From assembly GCF_001885905.1 (NCBI RefSeq), contig NZ_JXKM01000002.1, forward strand, positions 238,258-302,257: DNA of 64,000 nucleotides. The letters run 5' to 3'. Source of the stretch: Enterococcus devriesei (GTDB lineage: Bacteria > Bacillota > Bacilli > Lactobacillales > Enterococcaceae). A program made the position numbers and the translations under genes. The notes beneath the pieces are model-generated. The model did no database searches, was not told the origin of the DNA, and was given only the letters and a program-made list of their open reading frames with translations. This document shows positions 14,853-22,258 of the stretch, in pieces. Position 1 is the first letter of the stretch. Every line of letters begins with the position of its first letter.

Positions 14853-15848
14853 ATGCGCACAAGAATCGCCGCTTATTTAAAAGAGTTTCATTTAATTGAA
14901 AAATTAGAATTACAAACGCCGATTACAGTGGAATTTTTAGCACAAGGAGAATACAATCAAAATTTTCTGATCTACGATGAAAAGAAACAACTTGTTTTCC
15001 GTTTGAACTACGGCAGTCAATTACAGTTGGAGAATCAAATTCAGTATGAGTATCAAGCATTGAGGTGGCTGGAACGAACGGACCGGACACCGAAAGTTTA
15101 TTTTGTCGATGACAGCCGCCGGTTTTTTAAGCAAGGCTTATTGATCATGGAATTTCTAGTGGGACAACCCTTAGATTATCGCAGTGATCTGGCTAAAGCT
15201 GCTAAAATTTTTGGTGAAATCCATCGTCAGCCGATTGATGATCTGGCCGCAAATTTTCTTGTAGAAGAAAAAAAGACGATTTTGTCTGCCCGCGTGGAGG
15301 AGTGTCAGCGGCTATTAGCACCGGTTTTAAAAAGTGATTTTGTACCTTTAACAGCTCAAAGAGAATTGGCGAGAGCCTTAGAACGCTGTACAAAAAATGT
15401 TGACCAGCAGCGCTTTTTCACTGATTTGGATCTTTGGTGTGTGAATAATACAGAGGTCAATTCTCACAATTTCATTATCGGTGAAAAAAGCTATTTGATC
15501 GATTGGGAGAAGCCAGTGATCAGCCATCCGGTGCAAGATATTTCGCAATTTTTGGCCTCAACGACGACCCTTTGGCGCAGTAATTTATTATTGAGTCAAA
15601 CAGAAAAACACCAATTTTTTGACGAGTATCTTGACGCAACAGGATTTGACAGAATAGCCTTTGAAGAAGCGCTAAGAATCTACCATCCCTACTTGATGCT
15701 GCGGGCACTAGCATGGTCGGCGATGGCCTATGACAGTTATCAAACAGCGACGAAGGCGTTGAAAAATCAAGAAATTTTTGAAAAGGTGACCAGCTATTTG
15801 GAACCAGATTTTTTACAACAAGCATTGAAGGAGCAAGTCTTTGAATAA
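14853..15848 (+). CDS. Aminoglycoside/choline-kinase-fold phosphotransferase with variant catalytic loop
   Basis: A 331-residue protein of the APH/choline kinase fold. The N-lobe includes GEYNQNFLIYD (nucleotide loop) and FRLNYGSQ (lysine region appears as R). The C-lobe has EVNSHNFI, where the family usually has HGDLHPGN, and LIDWEKP for the second metal ligand. The catalytic Asp is therefore Glu or shifted while the Asn and DW are kept. This may be a real subfamily trait, because a disabled copy should not keep the rest so intact. In context it would phosphorylate a sugar or nucleoside used by the neighbouring transferases (inference). AAAGGAG precedes the ATG. Confidence 0.75.
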   Translation: MRTRIAAYLKEFHLIEKLELQTPITVEFLAQGEYNQNFLIYDEKKQLVFRLNYGSQLQLENQIQYEYQALRWLERTDRTPKVYFVDDSRRFFKQGLLIMEFLVGQPLDYRSDLAKAAKIFGEIHRQPIDDLAANFLVEEKKTILSARVEECQRLLAPVLKSDFVPLTAQRELARALERCTKNVDQQRFFTDLDLWCVNNTEVNSHNFIIGEKSYLIDWEKPVISHPVQDISQFLASTTTLWRSNLLLSQTEKHQFFDEYLDATGFDRIAFEEALRIYHPYLMLRALAWSAMAYDSYQTATKALKNQEIFEKVTSYLEPDFLQQALKEQVFE

Positions 15849-16506
15849 ACAGGCCTATATTTTATTTACGCGCGTTCCGGTTCCTAATAAAGTCAAAACC
15901 CGCTTGCAAAGTCGCTTGACTGGCACAGAAGCTAGTCAAGTTCAGCTGCGGATGCTGCAAGATAGCTTCGAAAAATTTGCGTCACTAGCGGATCAAGGGA
16001 TCGATCTCTTTTTAGCTTATTCGGACGAAGGCAGCCCTGATTCTTTGATCCAACTCATGCCAAAAAGCTTTAAGGCCTTTCCTCAGAAAGGACAAACGAT
16101 TGGTGAGCGAATGAAGCAGGCACTGGCGACGGTCTTTTCGCTCGGTTATCAAAAAGTTATTTTGACTGGTAGTGATATTCCTAATTTAACTGCTGAGCTT
16201 ATTGTCTCAGCTTTTGATCAAATGAGCGAAGTGGTATTGGGACCATCTCCTGATGGCGGTTATTATTTAGTGGGAGCGACAGAAAAAGTAAACGTAGCAC
16301 CGATTTTTGATGCGCCGATTACTTGGGGGAAAAGTGAAGTGCTAACTGAAACATTAAAGTTGTTAAGTAAGTATCAAGTGGCTTTGTTAGAGCCGCTGGA
16401 AGACATGGATCATCCGGCCGATCTGCAAGCGATTCAATCTCAATTGAACCAGGAGAATGCGTATTTTGGCGACTGGCTCAAAGAAAATCGAGGGTTATTC
16501 CAATGA
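15841..16506 (+). CDS. CofC/MobA-like transferase of the TIGR04282 (DUF2064) type
   Basis: A 221-residue GT-A/nucleotidyltransferase-fold protein: YILFTRVPVPNKVKTRL is the family N-terminus, and SDIPNLT and GPSPDGGYYLVG are the substrate loops. TIGR04282 is the usual companion of TIGR04283 and resembles the guanylyltransferase CofC, so it could activate a phosphorylated substrate. Translation starts at TTG 15841, seven bases after AAGGAG, and overlaps the kinase stop. The order kinase, nucleotidyl-like transferase, with a glycosyltransferase upstream, suggests a short phosphorylate-activate-transfer route (inference). Confidence 0.8.
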   Translation: MNKQAYILFTRVPVPNKVKTRLQSRLTGTEASQVQLRMLQDSFEKFASLADQGIDLFLAYSDEGSPDSLIQLMPKSFKAFPQKGQTIGERMKQALATVFSLGYQKVILTGSDIPNLTAELIVSAFDQMSEVVLGPSPDGGYYLVGATEKVNVAPIFDAPITWGKSEVLTETLKLLSKYQVALLEPLEDMDHPADLQAIQSQLNQENAYFGDWLKENRGLFQ

Positions 16507-17369
16507 GAAAAATTATTTATGATTGCGACAATACCTTTGGCTTGAAAAATCATGATGTGGATGATGGGTTGACGTTATTCTATTTATTGGGCATGCCTGA
16601 AATTGACTTATTAGGCGCGACTTTAAGCTATGGGAACGGAACTATTTTAGAAGTCCAACAAATGACCCAGAAATTACAAGCACGGCTGCAACTAGATTTT
16701 TCCTATTATCCCACAGAAAAAGCGGTGGATTTTTTAGTGGAGCAGGTCAATCGCTTTCCCAACGAGATCACAATCATCGCTACGGGAGCATTAACGAATC
16801 TAGCGCGAGCACAAGAGAAGGACCCGGCTTTTTTTAATAAAGTCCAAGAAGTCATCTTGATGGGGGGAATCACGCAGCCGCTTTTCGTAAATCAACGGCC
16901 AGTGACCGAATTGAATTTTTCTTGTGACTCCTTGGCGACTGAAAAAGTATTACTGAGTCAGGCGAAATTAACGATCATGAATGGCCACATGACTGCGGAA
17001 GCCTTTTTTTCAAAGAAAGAATTGGAAGACTTTCTTGAAGCAGCCGGTTCTTTGATAACTTCAGACAAATTGCGCTGGATAGCAGACAGCTTGCAAAGCT
17101 GGATTGAATGGAACGAGGAAATTTTTCACTACAGCGGTTTTTGCAATTGGGACATGACTACAGCGGTCTATTTGGAACGTCCGGATTTGTTTAGCCAAGA
17201 AGAGTATCAACTTGCTGGGGAGCAAGCTAATTTGTCAAAGGGACAATTGACGTTGGCACAGCAGTCTGATTATTTAGTGAAGATGCCACAAAAACTGTTG
17301 GATTTGACCAGCTTTAATCAATTAGTCATTCAACGAATGGTGCAGGGATTAACTCGTAGTATCGACTAG
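16503..17369 (+). CDS. Inosine/uridine-preferring nucleoside hydrolase family protein
   Basis: A 288-residue cytoplasmic hydrolase. The family's N-terminal calcium-site aspartates appear as YDCDNTF...HDVDD, a looser version of DTDPGxDD with a six-residue insertion. IIATGALTNLA and VILMGGI match the core. The final substrate region (FCNWDMTTAVYL) replaces the typical HDPxA. Substrate could be a ribonucleoside or a related N- or S-riboside. It is coupled to the previous gene by ATGA. The modified active-site loop argues for a non-standard substrate (inference). Confidence 0.82.
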   Translation: MRKIIYDCDNTFGLKNHDVDDGLTLFYLLGMPEIDLLGATLSYGNGTILEVQQMTQKLQARLQLDFSYYPTEKAVDFLVEQVNRFPNEITIIATGALTNLARAQEKDPAFFNKVQEVILMGGITQPLFVNQRPVTELNFSCDSLATEKVLLSQAKLTIMNGHMTAEAFFSKKELEDFLEAAGSLITSDKLRWIADSLQSWIEWNEEIFHYSGFCNWDMTTAVYLERPDLFSQEEYQLAGEQANLSKGQLTLAQQSDYLVKMPQKLLDLTSFNQLVIQRMVQGLTRSID

Positions 17370-17379
17370 AGGAGGAAGT

Positions 17380-18054
17380 ATGAAGAAAATTATTGGATTT
17401 CTCGTATTGATATTGATCGTGCTAGTACTTGCCAATCAGCTTGGGTTAGTCGCACTATTGACGGATATCTCACAACTGAGAAGCTATCTTGAAAGTCTTG
17501 GTTGGCGGGGCTATTTAATCTTTATCTTACTTTCAATAGTGGTCGCGGTTTTTTTACTACCGGGACAATTTTTAGCGATCGTTGGCGGCTTAGCCTATGG
17601 CGGTTGGATCGGTGGCGGATTAACCGTGATTGGTGCCTCACTAGGAGCAAGTATTTCCTTTGTGATTGGGAAATATGTAGCTCGTGAATATCTACTACAA
17701 CGCTTTGGCAGTGATCCAACCTTTCAAAAAATTGAAAAAGGGGTGCGGGAAAATGGACTTTCTTTTTTGATCTTTACCCGCTTAGTGCCGATCTTTCCTT
17801 TTGCCATTCAAAGCTATGCCTATGCAATGACCCCCATGAGCTTGAAAAAATTTAGTCTGATATCCTTTTTGACGATGTTGCCTGCGAGTTTTATTTATGC
17901 TTTTATGGCCTCGGAGATTGTGACCAAAGGAGTTTCCGTAAAATTATTACTTGAGCTGACTATTGCTGGGATTCTTTTAGGATTATTGTCTTATCTGCCG
18001 AAAAAATTCAGTCGAAAAATGAATGATTTATCCTCAAAATACGAAGAACGTTAA
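17380..18054 (+). CDS. TVP38/TMEM64 (DedA-like, VTT-domain) membrane protein
   Basis: A 224-residue integral membrane protein with about five helices. The VTT/SNARE-associated core shows FLLPGQFLAIVGGLAYGG and FTRLVPIFPFAIQSYAYA, including the conserved Arg-x-x-Pro region. E. coli YdjX and YdjZ, encoded just before ynjABCDEF, belong to this family, so its place as last gene here repeats that association. The family includes lipid flippases and ion transporters; the role here is unknown. GAGGAGG precedes the ATG, and a terminator follows directly. Confidence 0.85.
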   Translation: MKKIIGFLVLILIVLVLANQLGLVALLTDISQLRSYLESLGWRGYLIFILLSIVVAVFLLPGQFLAIVGGLAYGGWIGGGLTVIGASLGASISFVIGKYVAREYLLQRFGSDPTFQKIEKGVRENGLSFLIFTRLVPIFPFAIQSYAYAMTPMSLKKFSLISFLTMLPASFIYAFMASEIVTKGVSVKLLLELTIAGILLGLLSYLPKKFSRKMNDLSSKYEER

Positions 18055-18078
18055 AAGACTAATCTTTAGTCTTTTTTT
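18054..18078 (+). terminator. Intrinsic terminator ending the 13-gene cluster
   Basis: AAAGACTAA/TTAGTCTTT hairpin followed by T-rich sequence, overlapping the stop codon of the TVP38-like gene. Confidence 0.85.
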
Positions 18079-18175
18079 GTTGCTCACAAGTTGATTAATA
18101 GCCACAAAAGTTAACAACAACTCCATTGTGTTTCTTCAAAAATCATTCTAAAATAACATTAAGGAGGGATCGAAG

Positions 18176-19303
18176 GTGGAAATGAATATTGGAACGATCA
18201 TTATGGAGAAACGCAAAGAAAAGCAAGTCACGCAGCAAGAACTGGCGAATTTTGTGGGTGTTTCGAAAGCTTCAGTTTCAAAATGGGAAACGGGGCAAAC
18301 CTATCCAGATATTACGCTATTACCATTATTAGCCGCTTATTTTGATATCACGATTGATTCACTTTTAACTTATGAACCCCAGCTGGACAATCATGAGATA
18401 CAACGGATCTATGGCATGCTGAAAAATTCTTTAGAAACCAAATCAGCGGACGATGTCTTAGCGACAACGCGTAGTTTCATTCGCCGTTATTATTCCTGCT
18501 ATCCTTTTATTTTGCAGATGGGCCTATTTTTGTTGAATCACGTGGATTTATTACCAGGTGAGGACAAAATCACCCGTTATACTAAAGAAGCACGAGAATT
18601 ATTTATTCATGTGCGAACCCAAAGCAAAGATCCGGAACTGATTACTCGGGCACTGAAATATGAAGCTTATAGCTCATTGACCCTGCAGGAATTTGATCAA
18701 GCTTTAGAAATATTAGGGGAACAGGTGCCAGTTATCTTTCCAGTCGAGAGTCTGATCGCAATGGCGCAGCAACAAAAAGGTGAGCCGCAACAAGCGCAAA
18801 TTACGTTACAAAGCGCCATCTATCAATACACAACGGTCTTTCTTAGTTTTTTGAGCAATTACTTACAGTTATTATTACAGCAGCCTGAAAAATACAATGA
18901 AACGGTGCAACGAGGTCGAGGCTTTGCTAAGCTTTTTCATTTTGAAACGCTTCATCCTGTAGCCTTCATGAATTTTCAACTTTCAGCGATCTTTGGATAC
19001 GCACAAATGCAAAATGAATCGGCTGCTATTGAATTATTAGGAGAATTTCTCGAGATAATAAAGCAGACAGTCTTTCCCGTTGATTTGCATGGGGATGATT
19101 ATTTTGATCGAATTGACGAGTGGTTGGAGAATTTAGAAATTGGCAATCAACTACCAAGAAACTCAAGTGTGTTAAAGGAAGATTTTATTGATTTAGTGAT
19201 CGATCATCCGCTGTTTGTAAATTTCTCGAACCAGCAAGAATTAAACAGAATTTATGATGAATTGAAAGCAATTAAAACGAAAGGAGGGACAGCCGATGCC
19301 TAA
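18176..19303 (+). CDS. XRE-type HTH regulator with TPR-like C-terminal domain
   Basis: A 375-residue transcription regulator. Residues about 8-62 are an XRE helix-turn-helix (VTQQELANFVGVSKASVSKWETG). The rest is all-helical with degenerate tetratricopeptide-like repeats, the layout of Rgg/PlcR-type or other peptide-responsive regulators. GTG 18176 lies seven bases after AAGGAGGG and is preferred; ATG 18182 is the alternative. It ends overlapping the PLDc_N gene, so it heads a four-gene operon with an ABC exporter that it probably controls. Confidence 0.82.
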   Translation: MEMNIGTIIMEKRKEKQVTQQELANFVGVSKASVSKWETGQTYPDITLLPLLAAYFDITIDSLLTYEPQLDNHEIQRIYGMLKNSLETKSADDVLATTRSFIRRYYSCYPFILQMGLFLLNHVDLLPGEDKITRYTKEARELFIHVRTQSKDPELITRALKYEAYSSLTLQEFDQALEILGEQVPVIFPVESLIAMAQQQKGEPQQAQITLQSAIYQYTTVFLSFLSNYLQLLLQQPEKYNETVQRGRGFAKLFHFETLHPVAFMNFQLSAIFGYAQMQNESAAIELLGEFLEIIKQTVFPVDLHGDDYFDRIDEWLENLEIGNQLPRNSSVLKEDFIDLVIDHPLFVNFSNQQELNRIYDELKAIKTKGGTADA

Positions 19304-19505
19304 TGTTGATTTCTTACTCGAGAATCTGCCTATTTTATTGCCGCTGATCCTTTTAGAATTAACCTTAATGATTGTGGCTGTTAGACATATTTTGCTTCAT
19401 CGAAACTATCGTTTTGGCAATCGCGGAATTTGGCTTTTTGTCGTGATTATTTTCCAAATTATTGGTCCAGTGGTGTATTTTGTTTTCGGAAGAGGCGACG
19501 AATAA
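19296..19505 (+). CDS. PLDc_N-domain membrane protein, YxlE-like
   Basis: A 69-residue two-helix membrane protein (PILLPLILLELTLMIVAV and IWLFVVIIFQIIGPVVYFVFG). The ending IGPVVYFVFGR is the mark of the phospholipase-D N-terminal (PLDc_N) family. B. subtilis YxlE has the same domain and sits before an ABC pair, yxlFG, in the sigY operon, exactly as here. It likely limits or stabilises the transporter (inference). Translation is coupled on both sides. Confidence 0.85.
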   Translation: MPNVDFLLENLPILLPLILLELTLMIVAVRHILLHRNYRFGNRGIWLFVVIIFQIIGPVVYFVFGRGDE

Positions 19506-20443
19506 TGAATATTTTGGAATTAAGACAGGTTTCTAAAGCCTTTGGGCCCAAACAGGTGCTTGATGAATTGAATTTAGTTGTGCCCACTGGGTCTATCTTT
19601 GGTTTTGTAGGAGAAAATGGGGCAGGGAAAACGACAACGATGAAGTTGATTCTCGGCTTGGAGCAAAAAGATCAAGGCGAAATTTTGATCAAAGGCAAAC
19701 CCGTGGCTTTCGGCGACAATCAAACCAATCAAGTAACGGGTTATTTACCAGATGTGCCTGAATTTTATAATTATATGACTGGCAAGGAGTATTTGACCTT
19801 TTGTGGCGAAATTACGGGATTGTCGAGAACGATACTGAGGCAAAAAGTTCCAGAAACATTAAAACTAGTAGGTCTATCTCTAGACAAAAAAAGAATCAAA
19901 AGTTATTCACGGGGTATGAAGCAACGTCTGGGGATCGCGCAAGCACTATTGAACGATCCAGAGTTATTGATTTGCGATGAGCCCACTTCGGCGTTAGATC
20001 CAAGTGGACGCAATGAATTTTTAGAGATTCTAGCTGGTTTAAAAGGACGCACTACGATTTTGTTTTCGACCCACATTTTAAGTGATGTTGAACGTATCTG
20101 TGACTATGTCGGCATTCTTGATCAAGGAAATTTGACGATCAGTGGTCCATTGGACGAATTAAAGCGGCAGTATGCGAAAGATCAAATCGAAATTCAATTC
20201 TCGGAAAAGCAAAACTTGCGGGCTTTTTTCAAAGAGCTGGATCAGTTAAAAGAGCGGGAACAACTGTCGGATTATTCTTATGATCCCGATAAATTTCTTT
20301 TTAAAGTGAATTACGTTGGTAGTTATGAAAAACTGGCGGAAGAAATCTTTCGCAGCTTTGAAGCTACACAATTATTTCCAAGAGTCATCAAAAAAATCGA
20401 TCCTTCACTAGAATCGATTTTTCTGGAGGTGGTCCAGTCATGA
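19505..20443 (+). CDS. ABC transporter ATP-binding protein, YxlF-like
   Basis: A 312-residue exporter-type ATPase with Walker A GENGAGKTT, signature YSRGMKQRLG, Walker B LLICDEPTSALDP and His-switch FSTHIL. The C-terminal 90 residues are the usual extension of the CcmA/YxlF group. The start ATG 19505 overlaps the previous stop (TAATG). It pairs with the permease that follows. The module resembles lantibiotic or toxic-peptide immunity and cell-envelope stress exporters; the substrate is unknown. Confidence 0.88.
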   Translation: MNILELRQVSKAFGPKQVLDELNLVVPTGSIFGFVGENGAGKTTTMKLILGLEQKDQGEILIKGKPVAFGDNQTNQVTGYLPDVPEFYNYMTGKEYLTFCGEITGLSRTILRQKVPETLKLVGLSLDKKRIKSYSRGMKQRLGIAQALLNDPELLICDEPTSALDPSGRNEFLEILAGLKGRTTILFSTHILSDVERICDYVGILDQGNLTISGPLDELKRQYAKDQIEIQFSEKQNLRAFFKELDQLKEREQLSDYSYDPDKFLFKVNYVGSYEKLAEEIFRSFEATQLFPRVIKKIDPSLESIFLEVVQS

Positions 20444-21204
20444 GAAATTTAGTCTATTTTACGAAAAAGGAATTATTTGAAAGTTGGCGGACCTATCGAC
20501 TGCTGATCTTGCTGATTGTATTTTTGATTTTAGGCTTGATGAATCCTCTGCTGGCTAAGTTAACGCCAGAGATTTTTAAGATGACGATTGGTAAATCATT
20601 GGCTCAAACGATTCCTGAACCTTCATCCCTTGACTCTTGGACTCAATTTTATAAAAATATGACCCAAATAGGTTTAGTTGTTTTTGCTTTGATGTTTAGC
20701 GGTACAGTAAGTAGTGAAGTCAATCAAGGAACATTGATCAACTTAGTGACCAAGGGCTTGCATCGCTGGACGGTCATTATTGGCAAAATGATTAGTTTGA
20801 TTTTCCAGTGGACTCTGTGTTTGATTTTATCCTTCTTGATCACTTGGGCCTATACTCTGTATTACTTTCCTGATGATAAGAGTCCTTACTTGCTTCAGGC
20901 AGTTTTTCCTTTGTGGCTATTTGGACTGCTGCTGATGGGGCTGGTTCTTTTTGCTTCGACGATAGCGCGAAATAGTTATGAAGGATTATTGATTACTGGT
21001 GGCGGTGTAGTGATTTTAGGATTGTTAAATCTTTTTGAACAAGTAAAAAAATACAATCCAATCTCACTAACAATAGAAAATCTAGATTTTTTACAAAAGG
21101 CCGAGTTGTTTCAAGATTACTTAGCGGCGATGATCATCAGTTGCCTCCTATTCGTTTTATTGATTATCTTGAGTATTTTACTTTTTAATAAAAAAAGGCT
21201 GTGA
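20440..21204 (+). CDS. ABC-2 type permease, YxlG-like
   Basis: A 254-residue membrane protein with six predicted helices. The N-terminal cytoplasmic KKELFESWRTYRLLIL is typical of ABC-2 permeases, and FSGTVSSEVNQGTLINLVTKG is the conserved segment after the first extracellular loop. It is coupled to the ATPase by ATGA. A terminator follows 29 bp downstream. Confidence 0.87.
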   Translation: MRNLVYFTKKELFESWRTYRLLILLIVFLILGLMNPLLAKLTPEIFKMTIGKSLAQTIPEPSSLDSWTQFYKNMTQIGLVVFALMFSGTVSSEVNQGTLINLVTKGLHRWTVIIGKMISLIFQWTLCLILSFLITWAYTLYYFPDDKSPYLLQAVFPLWLFGLLLMGLVLFASTIARNSYEGLLITGGGVVILGLLNLFEQVKKYNPISLTIENLDFLQKAELFQDYLAAMIISCLLFVLLIILSILLFNKKRL

Positions 21205-21233
21205 ATTAAAACTAATTTTTAATTTATTGCATC

Positions 21234-21271
21234 AAAAAAAGTTATGTCCGTTTTTAGACATAACTTTTTTT
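21234..21271. terminator. Bidirectional intrinsic terminator
   Basis: A7-GTTATGTC pairs with GACATAAC-T7, giving an effective stem of 15 bp. It terminates the ABC operon and, on the minus strand, the small membrane-protein gene at 21287. Confidence 0.9.
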
Positions 21272-21286
21272 AGTTAGTGTATTAGG

Positions 21287-21604
21287 TTAAATAAATAGAA
21301 AAACTACAGAATAAATATAATAAGCTAGCACCAATAAGGCGATAATACAAGAAATCTTGGCAAGGATACCGCCACGAGGTCTCTTAACTTGATTACGGCT
21401 TTTTTTTCGTGTGATTTCTGACGCATCACTTTCCATGATTTTTGATTTAGCAGGGCGTAAAAGTACCACTGCTAATAAGTCGATAAAGATTAATCCTTGT
21501 AAAATAATACTCACGATAAAAACAATTTGATCTCCTTGAACCATTCGAAACAAAAATAATGCGATCATGAGAAGATCAAATATCAAAGTCAATAAAATAG
21601 CCAT
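21287..21604 (-). CDS. Small three-helix membrane protein, unknown
   Basis: The product has 105 residues with hydrophobic helices at about 1-20, 30-52 and 82-105, and a basic cytoplasmic loop (RKKSRNQVKRPRGG). The ATG at 21604 lies ten bases after AAGGAG; the longer frame from 21643 lacks a ribosome site. It is probably cotranscribed with the 21705-21971 gene. I do not recognise a family. Confidence 0.6.
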   Translation of the reverse strand: MAILLTLIFDLLMIALFLFRMVQGDQIVFIVSIILQGLIFIDLLAVVLLRPAKSKIMESDASEITRKKSRNQVKRPRGGILAKISCIIALLVLAYYIYSVVFLFI

Positions 21605-21704
21605 AATAAAGCTCCTTCGAAATTTGTGATAAATAAAAACCATTATAGCATAGATCGAATCAAAGCTTTATGAAATATTTTGTTAAGAAATAGCAAATTT
21701 CTAA

Positions 21705-21971
21705 TCAGCGTCTCCGCCAAAAAGAATAGATCAACCAATAAACCATAAAGGTAAAGAGGGAGACCAGCATCAGTAAAGCAAGTGAAAAAGCTCCCTCCGA
21801 TGGCTGATAGTGATGGTAATTCATCAATAAATAAATACATATAAATGTTGGGATCAACGAAAGGTAAAGGTGGATCATCCGTCGTTCATTTTTAAATAAT
21901 TTAAAATAGATGATACTCATAAAAAAGAAAATTAGGTAAATTACCCAAGAAACTGCCAAGCCGATATCCAT
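21705..21971 (-). CDS. Small three-helix membrane protein, unknown
   Basis: An 88-residue hydrophobic protein with helices near 5-23, 37-53 and 63-84, and a basic C-terminus (FWRRR). GGGGGA lies about eight bases before the ATG at 21971. It is followed on the same strand by another small membrane-protein gene 100 bp away. No function can be assigned. Confidence 0.55.
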   Translation of the reverse strand: MDIGLAVSWVIYLIFFFMSIIYFKLFKNERRMIHLYLSLIPTFICIYLLMNYHHYQPSEGAFSLALLMLVSLFTFMVYWLIYSFWRRR

Positions 21972-22258
21972 AAGTAATTCCCCCTTCAAAGACTATTATA
22001 GCAAATAAGATTATCATAATAAATAACATATTAAAACGCTATTGATTAAAAATATGACATAAAAAAATTTATAAAAAGCATCCTGTTTTTTTAATTTATA
22101 CAAAGTATTTGAAAGAAAATTGAGATGATACGTTTCTTTCTGCTCCTAAAAAAATAAAATAAATTTACTTTTTGATTAAAATTTGGTAATTTATAATCTG
22201 TAAGTAGTTATATTTTACTCGAGATAATTACTGATAATAAATTACAGAGGGGGATGAC

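Noticed and set aside
21643-21840. 65-codon minus-strand frame overlapping the small membrane-protein genes
   Set aside because: It overlaps the better supported frame 21705-21971 and lacks a ribosome site.
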